DNA of 64,000 bases from NCBI RefSeq assembly GCF_009739515.1, contig NZ_CP046535.1, positions 3,457,501-3,521,500 on the forward strand. Direction: 5' to 3'. Positions 43,182-52,946 of this stretch are shown piece by piece. The notes under the pieces are model-generated. The model saw only the letters and a list, made by a program, of their open reading frames with translations. It was not told where the DNA came from and ran no database searches. A program made the position numbers and the translations under genes. The DNA comes from Sphingomonas profundi (GTDB lineage Bacteria; Pseudomonadota; Alphaproteobacteria; Sphingomonadales; Sphingomonadaceae). Within the stretch, counting starts at the first letter, position 1, and each line of letters starts with the position of its first letter.

Positions 43182-45386
43182 TCAGCCGCGTCCCCGCGCG
43201 CGCTTCTCCGCCCGCGCGGCCTTGGCCTTGCCGTAGCGCGTGGTGCGCGTGCCGGGCTTGCCGCTGATCGCATGGCCCTTCACCGGCGCCCTGTGCTCCT
43301 TCACCGGCAGGCCCAGCTCCTCCTGCTCCAGCTTGCGGATCTCGTCGCGCAGCCGCCCGGCCTCCTCGAACTCCAGGTCGGCGGCGGCGGCGCGCATGCG
43401 GCCCTCCAGCTCCTCAATATAGCCGCGCAGATTGTGGCCCACCATGTGCGGCCGGTCCTCGATGCCGGTCTCCACCGTCACCTGGTCGCCCTGCGAGAGA
43501 TGGCCGACGATGTCGGAGATGTTGCGCCGGATCGTGGCGGGCGTGATGCCGTGCTCGGCATTATACGCCTCCTGCTTCTCGCGCCGCCGCTCGGTCTCGG
43601 CGATCGCCCGCTCCATCGATCCGGTCATGCGATCGGCGTACAGGATCACCCGCCCGTCCACGTTGCGCGCGGCGCGGCCGATCGTCTGGATCAGCGACGT
43701 TTCCGACCGGAGGAAGCCTTCCTTGTCCGCATCCAGGATCGCCACCAGCCCGCACTCGGGGATGTCGAGGCCCTCGCGCAGCAGGTTGATACCGACCAGC
43801 ACGTCGTACACGCCCAGCCGCAGATCGCGGATCAGCTCGATCCGCTCCAGCGTCTCCACGTCGGAGTGCATGTAGCGCACCTTCAGGCCCGCCTCGTGGA
43901 GATATTCGGTCAGGTCCTCGGCCATGCGCTTCGTCAGCGTCGTCACCAGCGCGCGGTAGCCGGCCTTCGCCGTCAGCTTGCACTCGTGCACCAGATCGTC
44001 GACCTGGCTCTCGATCGGGCGGATCTCCACCGGCGGATCGATCAGCCCGGTGGGGCGGATCACCTGCTCGGCAAAGGCGCCGCCGGTCTGCTCCATCTCC
44101 CAGTCACCGGGCGTGGCGGAGACGTAGACGGTCTGCGGCCGCATCGCCTCCCACTCGTTGAAGCGCAGCGGGCGGTTGTCGATGCAGCTCGGCAGGCGGA
44201 AGCCATATTCGGCCAGCGTGATCTTGCGGCGATGGTCGCCGCGCGCCATGCCGTTGATCTGGCCGATCGTCTGATGGCTCTCGTCGACGAACAGCAGGGC
44301 GTTCTCGGGCAGATACTCGAACAGCGTCGGCGGCGGCTCGCCGGGCAGGCGGCCGGTGAGGAAGCGGCTGTAATTCTCGATGCCGGCGCAGCTGCCGGTC
44401 GCCGCGATCATCTCCAGGTCGAAGTTCGTGCGCTGCTCCAGCCGCTGCGCCTCCAGCAGCCGGCCCTCGCCCACCAGCTCCTTCAGCCGCTCGGCCAGTT
44501 CGAAGCGGATCGCGTCGGCCGCCTGCTTCATCGTCGGGCCGGGCGTCACATAGTGCGAATTGGCGTAGATGCGCACGGAGGGCAGGGTCGCCACCTTCTT
44601 GCCCGTCAGCGGATCGAACTCGATGATCTCCTCGATATCGTCGCCGAAGAAGCTGATGCGCCAGGCGGCATCGTCGTAGTGGGAGGGGAAGATCTCCAGC
44701 GTGTCGCCGCGCACGCGGAAATTGCCGCGCGCGAATGCCTGGTCGTTGCGTTTATACTGCAGCGCCACCAGCTTCCTGATGATCTCGCGCTGATCGGCGC
44801 TCTGCCCCTTCTTCAGGTCGAAGATCATCGCCGAATATGTCTCGACCGAGCCGATGCCGTAGAGGCACGAGACCGAGGCGACGATCAGCACGTCGTCCCG
44901 TTCCAGCAGCGATCGGGTGGCGGAGTGGCGCATCCGGTCGATCGCCTCGTTGATCGAGCTCTCCTTCTCGATATACGTGTCCGATCGGGGGACGTAGGCC
45001 TCCGGCTGGTAGTAATCATAGTAACTGACGAAGAACTCGACGGCATTGTCGGGAAAGAAGCTCTTGAACTCGCCGTATAGCTGCGCGGCCAGGATCTTGT
45101 TCGGCGCCAGCACCAGCGCCGGCCGGTTCAGCGTCTCGACCACCTTGGCCATCGTGAACGTCTTGCCCGATCCGGTGACGCCGAGCAGCACCTGATCGCG
45201 CTCCCCCTCCTCCGCCTGCGCCACCAGTTCGGCGATGGCGGTCGGCTGGTCGCCCGACGGGTCATAGTCCGATACGATGCGGAAGGCCTTGCCGCCCTCG
45301 CTCTTGGGCGGCCGCGCCGGGCGATGCGGCACGAAGCCCTGACCGGTCTCGGGCTCGTCTAGGCTGGTGCGAATCTGGATGGCCAT
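43182..45386 (-). CDS. uvrB: Excinuclease ABC subunit B
   Basis: The 734-residue protein has the helicase-like core of UvrB: Walker [15 protein letters not shown], the beta-hairpin region [21 protein letters not shown], motif III VFDESHQT-like [12 protein letters not shown], and motifs [19 protein letters not shown] and [21 protein letters not shown]-terminal UVR domain ([24 protein letters not shown]) is present. It verifies damage in nucleotide excision repair. The start at 45386 ([10 protein letters not shown]) has AAAGG upstream. No LexA box was seen before it. Confidence 0.96.
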   Translation of the reverse strand: MAIQIRTSLDEPETGQGFVPHRPARPPKSEGGKAFRIVSDYDPSGDQPTAIAELVAQAEEGERDQVLLGVTGSGKTFTMAKVVETLNRPALVLAPNKILAAQLYGEFKSFFPDNAVEFFVSYYDYYQPEAYVPRSDTYIEKESSINEAIDRMRHSATRSLLERDDVLIVASVSCLYGIGSVETYSAMIFDLKKGQSADQREIIRKLVALQYKRNDQAFARGNFRVRGDTLEIFPSHYDDAAWRISFFGDDIEEIIEFDPLTGKKVATLPSVRIYANSHYVTPGPTMKQAADAIRFELAERLKELVGEGRLLEAQRLEQRTNFDLEMIAATGSCAGIENYSRFLTGRLPGEPPPTLFEYLPENALLFVDESHQTIGQINGMARGDHRRKITLAEYGFRLPSCIDNRPLRFNEWEAMRPQTVYVSATPGDWEMEQTGGAFAEQVIRPTGLIDPPVEIRPIESQVDDLVHECKLTAKAGYRALVTTLTKRMAEDLTEYLHEAGLKVRYMHSDVETLERIELIRDLRLGVYDVLVGINLLREGLDIPECGLVAILDADKEGFLRSETSLIQTIGRAARNVDGRVILYADRMTGSMERAIAETERRREKQEAYNAEHGITPATIRRNISDIVGHLSQGDQVTVETGIEDRPHMVGHNLRGYIEELEGRMRAAAADLEFEEAGRLRDEIRKLEQEELGLPVKEHRAPVKGHAISGKPGTRTTRYGKAKAARAEKRARGRG

Positions 45387-45447
45387 CGCCTTTCGATATG
45401 GGAGGCCTGCCCGCATGGCGCAACGCCGCGGAGCGTGGCGATGCCGT

Positions 45448-46428
45448 CTAGGTCAATGCCCAAGGGTCGTAGGGCAGAGCCCGGATCCAGCGGGTCGCCA
45501 GCCACTTGGCGCCGCGCGTCACCGGCAGGCCGGCATGCTGCGCGGCGGGATCGGGCGCGCCATCCGGCCGGACATTGGCGAACATCAGCACGTCGCCGGC
45601 CCGGCCGCGGACGATCGGCCCGTTAGGCGTGAACCGGGTTTCGCCACCTTCATAGCCCTGGTTGAGGTAGGCCAGCATCGTCAAGACACGCTGGTTGCCG
45701 CGGGCGATCTGCGGCGGCAGCGCATCGTGATGCGGGCGATATTGCTGGCCCGGCGCATAATGCAGCACCGTCAGCGGCTCGCCCTGGGTCACGTCCGTGC
45801 CGCTCGCCGCCGCCAACCGCCGGTTGATCGCCTGGACGACCAGCGTCTCCCGCGCAGGGCCGATGACAGCGCTGTGCGACGTGCGCACCGGATGCGCGAC
45901 GAAGCGGCCGGTGGCGGGATCGACGACCGAGGCGGGCTCCAGCATGTCGCGCGCCGTCGTGGCGATATGGGCGCATTCGGCAGGCGTCAGCAGCGCGCGG
46001 AACAGCCGCGCGTCGGGCGACGCGGAAACCGGCTCGGCTGTCGCGCCCGCCATGGGCGCGCCGCACGCATCGAGCGCCATCGCCTCGATCAAAGCGAGAT
46101 GCTCGGCGGCCAGCGGATCGTTGGCAGCCGCCATGCGCAGTAGCGCCACCGCGCGCCCCCAGTCGGCCTGGCCGCCGCCGCCATTGGCGGTCAGCGCGAT
46201 CTCCATCAGCGCGGCATCGACGTGGCCGATCGCGATCGCCTGTCTCAGATAATGCCTCGCGGCGAAGAGATCGCGCCGCACCCGCTCGCCGATTAGGTGC
46301 CAGACCGCGAGGGCATAGAGCGCGTCCACGTTCCCGCGCCGGCCGGCATCCTTCAGCAGGCGCAGCGCATCCTGCCGCCGCCCGCTCGTGGCAAGGCCTT
46401 CCGCCCGTTCGGCGATCGTCCCGGTCAT
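45448..46428 (-). CDS. Sel1-repeat / 2-oxoglutarate-Fe(II) oxygenase (prolyl-4-hydroxylase type)
   Basis: The 326-residue protein has Sel1-like helical repeats in the first 120 residues ([40 protein letters not shown]) and a C-terminal P4H-type oxygenase. That domain carries [20 protein letters not shown] (HxD), [22 protein letters not shown], the distal His in AQHAGLPV and Arg in WLATRWIR. It probably hydroxylates a protein or peptide. It sits just downstream of TonB receptor 2, only 28 bases after that gene's terminator, so read-through may control it. Confidence 0.82.
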   Translation of the reverse strand: MTGTIAERAEGLATSGRRQDALRLLKDAGRRGNVDALYALAVWHLIGERVRRDLFAARHYLRQAIAIGHVDAALMEIALTANGGGGQADWGRAVALLRMAAANDPLAAEHLALIEAMALDACGAPMAGATAEPVSASPDARLFRALLTPAECAHIATTARDMLEPASVVDPATGRFVAHPVRTSHSAVIGPARETLVVQAINRRLAAASGTDVTQGEPLTVLHYAPGQQYRPHHDALPPQIARGNQRVLTMLAYLNQGYEGGETRFTPNGPIVRGRAGDVLMFANVRPDGAPDPAAQHAGLPVTRGAKWLATRWIRALPYDPWALT

Positions 46429-46455
46429 GTGCCGGCTATACCTGCCCCGGCGCAT

Positions 46456-46490
46456 AAAAAAAGGGCCGGCGCATCGCGGCGCCGGCCCTT
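46456..46490 (-). terminator. Intrinsic terminator after TonB receptor 2
   Basis: On the minus strand the stem GGGCCGGCGC/GCGCCGGCCC (46463-46472 with 46479-46488, extended by AA/TT) is followed by a run of seven Ts (46456-46462). It lies 21 bases after the receptor stop codon and 28 bases before the oxygenase start, so it separates or attenuates between the two. Confidence 0.88.
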
Positions 46491-46510
46491 CAGTCAAAGA
46501 CGGAGTGCGA

Positions 46511-49500
46511 TCAGAACTTGGCCCGCACGCCCGCGTAGAAGGAACGGCCCTTATTCTCGTACAAGCCGGTGTTGCCGATATTGTCCGTGCTGGCGCCGAT
46601 GCCGGTCGAGCCGAACGGACCGAAGCGGTTGGTCAGGTTGTCGACGCCGCCATAGATGCCGAACTGGTCGTTGACGGCATATTCGCCGCGGATGTCGTGA
46701 TAGAACACGTTACCGTAGAAGCGCGGATCCGAATAATCGGGATTCTGCGGATCCTGCCCATTCACCGAATAGGTATTCTCCGCAGCGCCGAATACCTGCT
46801 TGCCCACCCAGCGGAGCTGATAGCCCAAGGTGAATTTGCCGGCGGTCGCCTCGGCATTGGCGGTCAGGCGGTTCTTGGGCGTGCCGGCCTCGCTCAGGCG
46901 ACGGTCCGCGAAACTGGCATCCGTCGGATCGGTGAAGTCGTCACGCTGCAGCACGCGGGTGTAGTTCGCCCGAAAGCTGGCCGCGACGGTGCCGAACGTA
47001 TGGCGATATGCCAGCTCCGCATCAATCCCGCGCGCCTTCAGCTTGGCGAAGTTGAAGGTGGACGCCAGCAGCGACCCTTCGAGCACCTGGAACGGGATCT
47101 CGCCCTGCGGGCCACCCGCCGCACCGGCACGGGTGAAGAGGTTGCAGAACGGATTGTTCAGGTCAGACGAATCGTAGCAGTTGTTCAGGATGGTCTGCGC
47201 ATCGATCGAGGAGATGACCTTGTTCACGGTGATGTCGAAATAGTCGACCGTCAGCGACAGGCCCGGCACGAAGCGCGGCGTCAGAACGCCGCCGATCGTG
47301 TAGTTGTCCGACGTCTCCTCGGTCAGGTCTGGGTTGCCGCCGGACAGGATCGAGAGCGATTGCGTGTAGACGAAGTCGTAATTGGACGGGCGGCCGGCGG
47401 CCGCGCAATTGGCCGGGCGCGTGGACGAACCGGCGTTCAGGTTGCGGGCGGCGCAGGGATCGTTCGGCGCGGGTGCGAAATTCTGCCCCTGGGCCTGATA
47501 GAGTTCGAGCAGGTTCGGCGCGCGGATGGCGCGCTGGTAGCTGCCACGGAATTTGATGTCGTCGATCGGCCGCCACTCGACCTGGCCGCCATACGAATAG
47601 ACGGTGCCGGTCGCACCCTTATAGTCGGAAATCCGGCCGGAGCCCGTGAGCGTCAGCTCCTTGAAGAACGGCCGGTCCTTGAGCAGCGGGATCAGCAGCT
47701 CGCCGAACGCTTCCTTCACCTCGAACGCCGGCCCGCGGAACGATGGGATCGCGTTGTAGAAGGCGTAACCCTGCTGGGTCAGGTCATCCAGCTCGTACTT
47801 CAGCGTCTCGCGGCGATATTCGCCACCGAGCGAGAATCGGACCGGGCCACCGGGCAGCTCGAACAGCTGGCTGGAATCGCCCGAGACGAAGCCGTTGGCG
47901 ACGAACTGGGTGATCTTGCCGCTCGCCCGCGAGTTGACCTGCACATAATCGCGCGCCGCCTGGCTGCTCGTTCCGTAACCGAACGGATTGATGGGCACGC
48001 AGGCCGCGATGTCTTGCGCCAGATAGGGATCGTTGGCGACAGTGCGAGGATCGCCGTTCGCATCGGTGAGCGCGCCCAGCGCGGCGGCCGGGTCGACCTG
48101 CGAGCGGCAGACGATCTGCCCGGCGCTGTTGCGCACGGTGTCGAGGCCCAGCAAATAGCGCTGGACGTTCACGTTCGAGATGATGAGGTTCTTCTCGTGA
48201 TGCTCGCCATAATTGGCCGAGACCTCGTAGTTCCAGTCGTCGTTGAAGTCGCCGCGCACGCCGATGACGCCGCGATAGGTCTCGCGGGTGATCTTCTCGT
48301 CACGGATGCCGAAATCGAGCCAGTTGTGCCGCACGATCACGCGGGTGGCGTCCGTCGATGCCTGGCCGTTCGCCGCTCGCAATGCGGTGATCTGCGCACG
48401 CGCCTGGGCGGTGAGGAAAGGATTGTCCAGACGGACGGCTTCACGGTTGCCGATGGCCGTGGAGGTCGCCGGATCGCCCAGCGTCGTTCCCGACGAGAAG
48501 AAGGGGCCGCTCTGCGAACCCTGAGCGACCGAATGGACGTACTTCGCCTCAAAGAACGGCACGAACGCATCGGAGACGTCGAAGTGGCCGAGCAGATTGA
48601 CCGAATACCGCTCAAGCCGCGGCGAAAGCAGGCTAAGTTCGCCCTCTCGGCCCGAATAGCCGTTGCCGCCGAGGAAGCTGCCGTTCGGCGCCAAGCCGAC
48701 GCGCTGCCCGGTCTGCGGTATCAGCGTTCCGTCCGGCTGGAAGAGGTACACGCAGTTATAGGCCGCGCCCACCCCATCGCGGCCGCACGCGCCATTGCGG
48801 CTGCCGACCGTGTAGAGGCCGCCGAGGGCCGTCGTCGTCGACCGGGTATTGCGCAGGAAGACGCGATCCGGGATGCCATCCGAGCTGACGAGTGAGTCGG
48901 AATCGACCGTCACGATCCCGTCGGCGTTGCGCAGCTTTGGCCGGGCAGCCGAGAAGAACTTGCTCTGGTGCGCATATTCGACGTTTGCGGCGATGTTGCC
49001 GCGACCACCGGCAAAGTTCGTGCCGGCCAGTGCAGAGATATACTGGTTCCCGCCGTCGCCATACTGGCTGACGCCCGACTGGCCGCGCACCTGCACGCCC
49101 GAATAGTCCTGCTTCAGCTTGAAGTTCACCGCGCCGGCGATCGCGTCCGAACCGTAAACAGCCGAACCGTAGCCGGTGATGACGTCCACGCTCTCGATCA
49201 GGTCGGTCGGAAAGGTGTTCACGTCGGGCGAGACGCCGGTGTTGAGCACGTCGCCGGCGACATGACGCCGGCCGTTGACGAGCACCAGGGTACGTTGCGT
49301 GCCCAGATCGCGCAGTTCGAGAAGGTTCAGGCCGCGCGTGCCGAGAAAGCGGGTCGACTGCTGCTGGCTGAAGGTGGTGGAGAGCTGCGGCAGCTCGTTC
49401 AGGATGTCGCCGACCGAGACCTTGCCGGTCTGGAAGAATTCGGCGCCTGACACGGTGGTGATCGGCGCGCCGGAATCGATGTTCGGGCGACGGATGCGCG

Positions 49501-49705
49501 AGCCGGTGACGACGATCGTGCCGTTGTCGCTCGCCTCGGCGCCGTCCGCGCCCACTTCCGGCAGGTTGTCGGCCGTGGTGGTGACGGACGGACCGGCCGG
49601 CGGCGGGGTGCCTGCCGGTGCGGTCGTCTGCGCGAAGGCAGCCACCGGCAGGAGCGCAAGCGAGCCGACGAGCGCGCTCGCGGCGAAAAGACTGTTTCTG
49701 GACAT
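46511..49705 (-). CDS. TonB-dependent outer-membrane receptor 2 (large)
   Basis: The 1064-residue protein has a signal peptide (MSRNSLFAASALVGSLALLP), the signature GTIVVTGSRIRRPNIDSGAP, a plug domain (GDILNELPQLSTTFSQQQST, LVNGRRHVAGDV, IESVDVITGYGSAVYGSDAI) and a long beta-barrel ending FYAGVRAKF. The SRIRRPN type is one of the large receptor groups of sphingomonads and caulobacters, often for complex organic ligands. The start at 49705 has GGGGAA upstream. It lies 159 bases downstream of the two-lobed retropepsin gene on the same strand. Confidence 0.92.
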   Translation of the reverse strand: MSRNSLFAASALVGSLALLPVAAFAQTTAPAGTPPPAGPSVTTTADNLPEVGADGAEASDNGTIVVTGSRIRRPNIDSGAPITTVSGAEFFQTGKVSVGDILNELPQLSTTFSQQQSTRFLGTRGLNLLELRDLGTQRTLVLVNGRRHVAGDVLNTGVSPDVNTFPTDLIESVDVITGYGSAVYGSDAIAGAVNFKLKQDYSGVQVRGQSGVSQYGDGGNQYISALAGTNFAGGRGNIAANVEYAHQSKFFSAARPKLRNADGIVTVDSDSLVSSDGIPDRVFLRNTRSTTTALGGLYTVGSRNGACGRDGVGAAYNCVYLFQPDGTLIPQTGQRVGLAPNGSFLGGNGYSGREGELSLLSPRLERYSVNLLGHFDVSDAFVPFFEAKYVHSVAQGSQSGPFFSSGTTLGDPATSTAIGNREAVRLDNPFLTAQARAQITALRAANGQASTDATRVIVRHNWLDFGIRDEKITRETYRGVIGVRGDFNDDWNYEVSANYGEHHEKNLIISNVNVQRYLLGLDTVRNSAGQIVCRSQVDPAAALGALTDANGDPRTVANDPYLAQDIAACVPINPFGYGTSSQAARDYVQVNSRASGKITQFVANGFVSGDSSQLFELPGGPVRFSLGGEYRRETLKYELDDLTQQGYAFYNAIPSFRGPAFEVKEAFGELLIPLLKDRPFFKELTLTGSGRISDYKGATGTVYSYGGQVEWRPIDDIKFRGSYQRAIRAPNLLELYQAQGQNFAPAPNDPCAARNLNAGSSTRPANCAAAGRPSNYDFVYTQSLSILSGGNPDLTEETSDNYTIGGVLTPRFVPGLSLTVDYFDITVNKVISSIDAQTILNNCYDSSDLNNPFCNLFTRAGAAGGPQGEIPFQVLEGSLLASTFNFAKLKARGIDAELAYRHTFGTVAASFRANYTRVLQRDDFTDPTDASFADRRLSEAGTPKNRLTANAEATAGKFTLGYQLRWVGKQVFGAAENTYSVNGQDPQNPDYSDPRFYGNVFYHDIRGEYAVNDQFGIYGGVDNLTNRFGPFGSTGIGASTDNIGNTGLYENKGRSFYAGVRAKF

Positions 49706-49864
49706 GGAGTTCCCCACAAAGCGATCGTGCGCATCCGGTGCGCTCATGGAGCCATGTTTTCGCCGGAGTGGGCTGTTGCACAATGTTAATGTGACGTTCA
49801 GTCCACCAGGGTGCGCGTTTTCATATCAGTGTAACCGATAAGCCACACCGCTTAGGCCCTCCCC

Positions 49865-50767
49865 TCAGCGCCGCAGCACGAAGCGCACGCGGCGGGCGCG
49901 GAAGTCCAGGGATACGCGGCGGAACGCCTGCAGCGTGTCGCTGCCCAGCAGTAGCGCGGGCTGTCGGTCGAGGCCGAACAGGGCGAAGGGCGGCACGTCG
50001 GCGAAGGCGGCTGGCACGCCCCTCAGCGTCACCGCGCCGATGCGGATCTCCGGCAGCAGCGCCTGCTGCGCCGCGATCGTCTGGCCGGTCACGCTCACCA
50101 GCGTCACCGGCGTCGTCGGCCGGTGGCGGCCCAGCCTTGCCAGCAGCGCCGAATTGCCGATCGTCACCTGCGATCCGGTGTCGATCACCGCGTAGATCGG
50201 CCGATCGGCCACGCGCACCTGCGTCAGGATGAGCTGGCCGTGGCGGCGGCGGGCGGTGACGACGATCTCGCCGGCGCTCGCCGGCGGCGGCTTGCGCGCA
50301 TCCTGCACGGTGATCGTGCGCTTCTCGAAATCCAGCATCAGCCGCTGCTCGGCCAGCGCGTCGATGCCCAGCAGCCCCTGCGCGCCCAGGTGCCGCTCGG
50401 CCAGAGCGGGCGCGACGATGTCGGGTATGTCGCTGGCGCCAACGGTCAGCCGGTCGATCCGCACGGTGGCGACGCGGCTGGCGCCGGCCATGCCGTGCAG
50501 CGTCACCGCCGCCTCGGGCGGCAGGGCCAGGCGGCGGGCGAGGTCGGCGCCGATCACGCTGCGGTCGGCGCCGCTGTCCACGACGAAGCGGTAGGGGCCC
50601 TGGCCGTTCACCCGCACCGCCACCGTCATCCGCGTCTCGATCTGGCGCGCGTCGATCGCGTCGCCGCTCACCTCCAGCGTGTCGTCCAGCGCGGCGGGGG
50701 GGATCGTCGGCGGCGGCATCGGCACCGGCGCCGCCGCCAGCAGCAGGGCGAGCGCGTGCGGACTCAT
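49865..50767 (-). CDS. Secreted two-lobed retropepsin-like aspartic protease
   Basis: The 300-residue protein has a signal peptide (MSPHALALLLAAAPVPMPPP) and two aspartic-protease lobes in one chain: FVVDSGADRSVIG (Asp about 64) and AVIDTGSQVTIGN (Asp about 196), each followed by a hydrophobic-Gly block (LLGIDALAEQRLMLDF; LLGSDTLQAFRRVSLDF). The lobes could pair within one molecule, unlike single-lobe retropepsins. The linker carries GEIVVTARRR (about 166-175), which looks like the signature of TonB receptors. The start at 50767 has GGCGGG upstream. Substrate is unknown. Confidence 0.85.
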   Translation of the reverse strand: MSPHALALLLAAAPVPMPPPTIPPAALDDTLEVSGDAIDARQIETRMTVAVRVNGQGPYRFVVDSGADRSVIGADLARRLALPPEAAVTLHGMAGASRVATVRIDRLTVGASDIPDIVAPALAERHLGAQGLLGIDALAEQRLMLDFEKRTITVQDARKPPPASAGEIVVTARRRHGQLILTQVRVADRPIYAVIDTGSQVTIGNSALLARLGRHRPTTPVTLVSVTGQTIAAQQALLPEIRIGAVTLRGVPAAFADVPPFALFGLDRQPALLLGSDTLQAFRRVSLDFRARRVRFVLRR

Positions 50768-50913
50768 CCCGCCCGCCGCCATCGCGCGCGGCCGATCGCG
50801 TCGACCGCATCGATCCGTCGTCTCGCCATGGCGCCTTCATAGCCGCGTTCGCGCGTCGGCGGTATCGCGGCCGCGCGCTTGGCGGCGGCATCGGCGGTGG
50901 CTAAGGCTGGGCC

Positions 50914-51933
50914 ATGAGCACCCCCGTTCCGGTCGCGCGGATCGTCCGCGATCCGGCGTGGCTCGCCCACCGCTACGATCCGCCGGCGGATGCCGTGCAT
51001 TTTCGCTACGTGCCGCGCGTGACGCACCGCGCGGCGACCTTCCTCACCGACGAACATCTGCCCGCCGGCGATCCCGTCGTGCTGCCCTTGGCGGACAGCA
51101 TCGCCGCGATGCCGCCGCCGGCGCCCGTCCACTTCCTGTTCCACTCCGCCTTCTGCCTCTCCACCCTGCTGGCGCGCGCGTTCGACGTGGAGGGGCTGGC
51201 GACCGGCGTGCCGGAGCCGGTGATCCTCAACGACCTCGTCGGCTGGAAGCGGCGCGGCGCCGATCCGCGCGGCGTGGCGCGCGGGCTTGACGGGGCAATG
51301 GCGCTGCTGGCGCGGCCGTTCGCCGCCGGCGAGGCGGTGATCGTCAAGCCGTCCAACATCGTCAATCCGCTGGCGCTGGCCATGCTGGCGATGCGCCCGC
51401 AGGCGAAGGCGCTGCTGCTGCACGCGCCGCTGCGCACCTTCCTCGGCTCCGTGGCGCGCAAGGGCATGTGGGGGCGGCTGTGGGTGCGGGAGCTGTTCGT
51501 CGGCCAGCTGCAGGACGGCATCGTCGATCTCGGCTTCGCGGCCGACCGCTATCTTGAGCAGACCGACCTCCAGATCGCCGCCCTCGGCTGGCTCGCCCAG
51601 CAGGCGCTGTTCGCCCGGCTGGTGGAGCGCGTCGGCCCGGCCCGCGTCCGCACGCTGGACAGCGACAGGCTGCTGGCGGCGCCGCGGGATGCGGTGGCGG
51701 CGCTCGCCCGCCTGTTCGGCCTCGCCTGCGATGCCGGGGCGATCATCGCCGGCCCCGCATTCACCCGCCACTCCAAGACCGGCGCGTCATTCGGCCAGGA
51801 TGCCCGCGCGGAGGAACGACGCACCGGCGAGCAGCCGCATGCCGACGAGATCGAGAAGGTGGCGATCTGGGCGGAGGCGGTGGCCGCCGGCGCCGGCGTA
51901 CCGCTCCGCCTGCCGGCGCCGCTGCTCGGCTGA
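50914..51933 (+). CDS. Sulfotransferase-like P-loop protein
   Basis: The 339-residue protein contains PVHFLFHSAFCLSTLLARAF, which resembles the phosphosulfate-binding loop of sulfotransferases (S-x-F/S-C-S-T-L-x-x-x-L). Later segments AVIVKPSNIVNPLALAMLAM and a C-terminal RHSKTGASF fit a P-loop kinase/sulfotransferase fold. No signal peptide is present. It is divergent from the retropepsin gene. In sphingomonads such proteins often sit near TonB receptors and 2OG oxygenases, as here. The donor and acceptor are unknown. Confidence 0.6.
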   Translation: MSTPVPVARIVRDPAWLAHRYDPPADAVHFRYVPRVTHRAATFLTDEHLPAGDPVVLPLADSIAAMPPPAPVHFLFHSAFCLSTLLARAFDVEGLATGVPEPVILNDLVGWKRRGADPRGVARGLDGAMALLARPFAAGEAVIVKPSNIVNPLALAMLAMRPQAKALLLHAPLRTFLGSVARKGMWGRLWVRELFVGQLQDGIVDLGFAADRYLEQTDLQIAALGWLAQQALFARLVERVGPARVRTLDSDRLLAAPRDAVAALARLFGLACDAGAIIAGPAFTRHSKTGASFGQDARAEERRTGEQPHADEIEKVAIWAEAVAAGAGVPLRLPAPLLG

Positions 51934-52010
51934 GACATTCCGCTTGTCTGCCACCCGGCCTTGTCTATCGTCCGGCCCCCCGGCCAGCTGATGGCGCAAC
52001 GAGAGACGGC

Positions 52011-52940
52011 ATGACCCTTCCGCAGATCCTCGCCGGCCGGCTCTCGGTGCCCATCGTCGCCTCGCCGATGTTCATCGTGTCGCAGCCCGAACTCGTCATC
52101 GCGGAATGCCGGGCCGGCGTGGTCGGCGCCTTTCCGTCGCTCAACGCCCGGCCGTCGGGCATGTTCGAGCAGTGGCTGCTCCGCCTGCGGGCTGCGCTGA
52201 CCGAGGCCGACGCGCCGTTCGCGGTGAACCTGATCGTCCACCGCACCAACACGCGGCTGGAGGAGGATCTCGCCCTCTGCGTGCGCTACCAGGTGCCGAT
52301 CGTCATCACCTCGCTCGGCGCCCGGGCGGACGTGAACGCCGCGATCCACAGCTATGGCGGCATCGTGCTGCACGACGTGATCGACGATCGCTTCGCCCGC
52401 AAGGCGATCGAGAAGGGAGCCGACGGGCTCATCGCGGTGGCGGCGGGCGCCGGCGGCCATGCCGGCACCCTCTCCCCCTTCGCGCTGGTGCAGGAGATCC
52501 GCCGCTGGTTCGATGGCCCGCTCGCCCTGTCCGGCGCCATCGCCACCGGCGGCGCGGTGGCCGCGGCGCGGGCGATGGGGGCCGACCTCGCTTATATCGG
52601 CTCCGCCTTCATCGCCACGGAGGAGGCGAACGCCGCCGCCGCCTACAAGCAGATGATCGTGGACGGGGTGGCCGGCGACATCGTCTACACGAACCTGTTC
52701 ACCGGCGTGCACGGCAACTACCTGAAGCCCAGCATCGCCGCGACCGGCCTCGATCCCGATGCGCTCGCCACGGCCGATCCCTCGAAGATGAACTTCGGCG
52801 GGGACGAGGCGAAGGCGTGGCGCGATATCTGGGGCTGCGGCCAGGGCATCGGCGCGGTGGAGGCGGTGGTGCCCACCGCCGATCTCGTCGCCCGCCTGCG
52901 CCGCGAATATGACGCCGCTCTCACGCGGCTGGCGGCCTGA
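52011..52940 (+). CDS. Nitronate monooxygenase / 2-nitropropane dioxygenase-like flavoprotein
   Basis: The 309-residue protein has the TIM-barrel FMN pattern of the NMO family: PIVASPMFIVSQPELVIAEC, VVGAFPSLNARP, DGLIAVAAGAGGHAG (phosphate-binding) and ADLAYIGSAFIATEEANA. Members oxidise nitronates or act as enoyl-type reductases. Here, beside crotonases and CoA-linked genes, a role in acyl or propionate-3-nitronate handling is possible. It converges on the next crotonase gene with a 6-base gap. Confidence 0.85.
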   Translation: MTLPQILAGRLSVPIVASPMFIVSQPELVIAECRAGVVGAFPSLNARPSGMFEQWLLRLRAALTEADAPFAVNLIVHRTNTRLEEDLALCVRYQVPIVITSLGARADVNAAIHSYGGIVLHDVIDDRFARKAIEKGADGLIAVAAGAGGHAGTLSPFALVQEIRRWFDGPLALSGAIATGGAVAAARAMGADLAYIGSAFIATEEANAAAAYKQMIVDGVAGDIVYTNLFTGVHGNYLKPSIAATGLDPDALATADPSKMNFGGDEAKAWRDIWGCGQGIGAVEAVVPTADLVARLRREYDAALTRLAA

Positions 52941-52946
52941 GCGCGC

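Noticed and set aside
43182-45416. SOS control of uvrB
   Set aside because: No GTTC-N7-GTTC or its complement was seen in the short gap upstream of the start.
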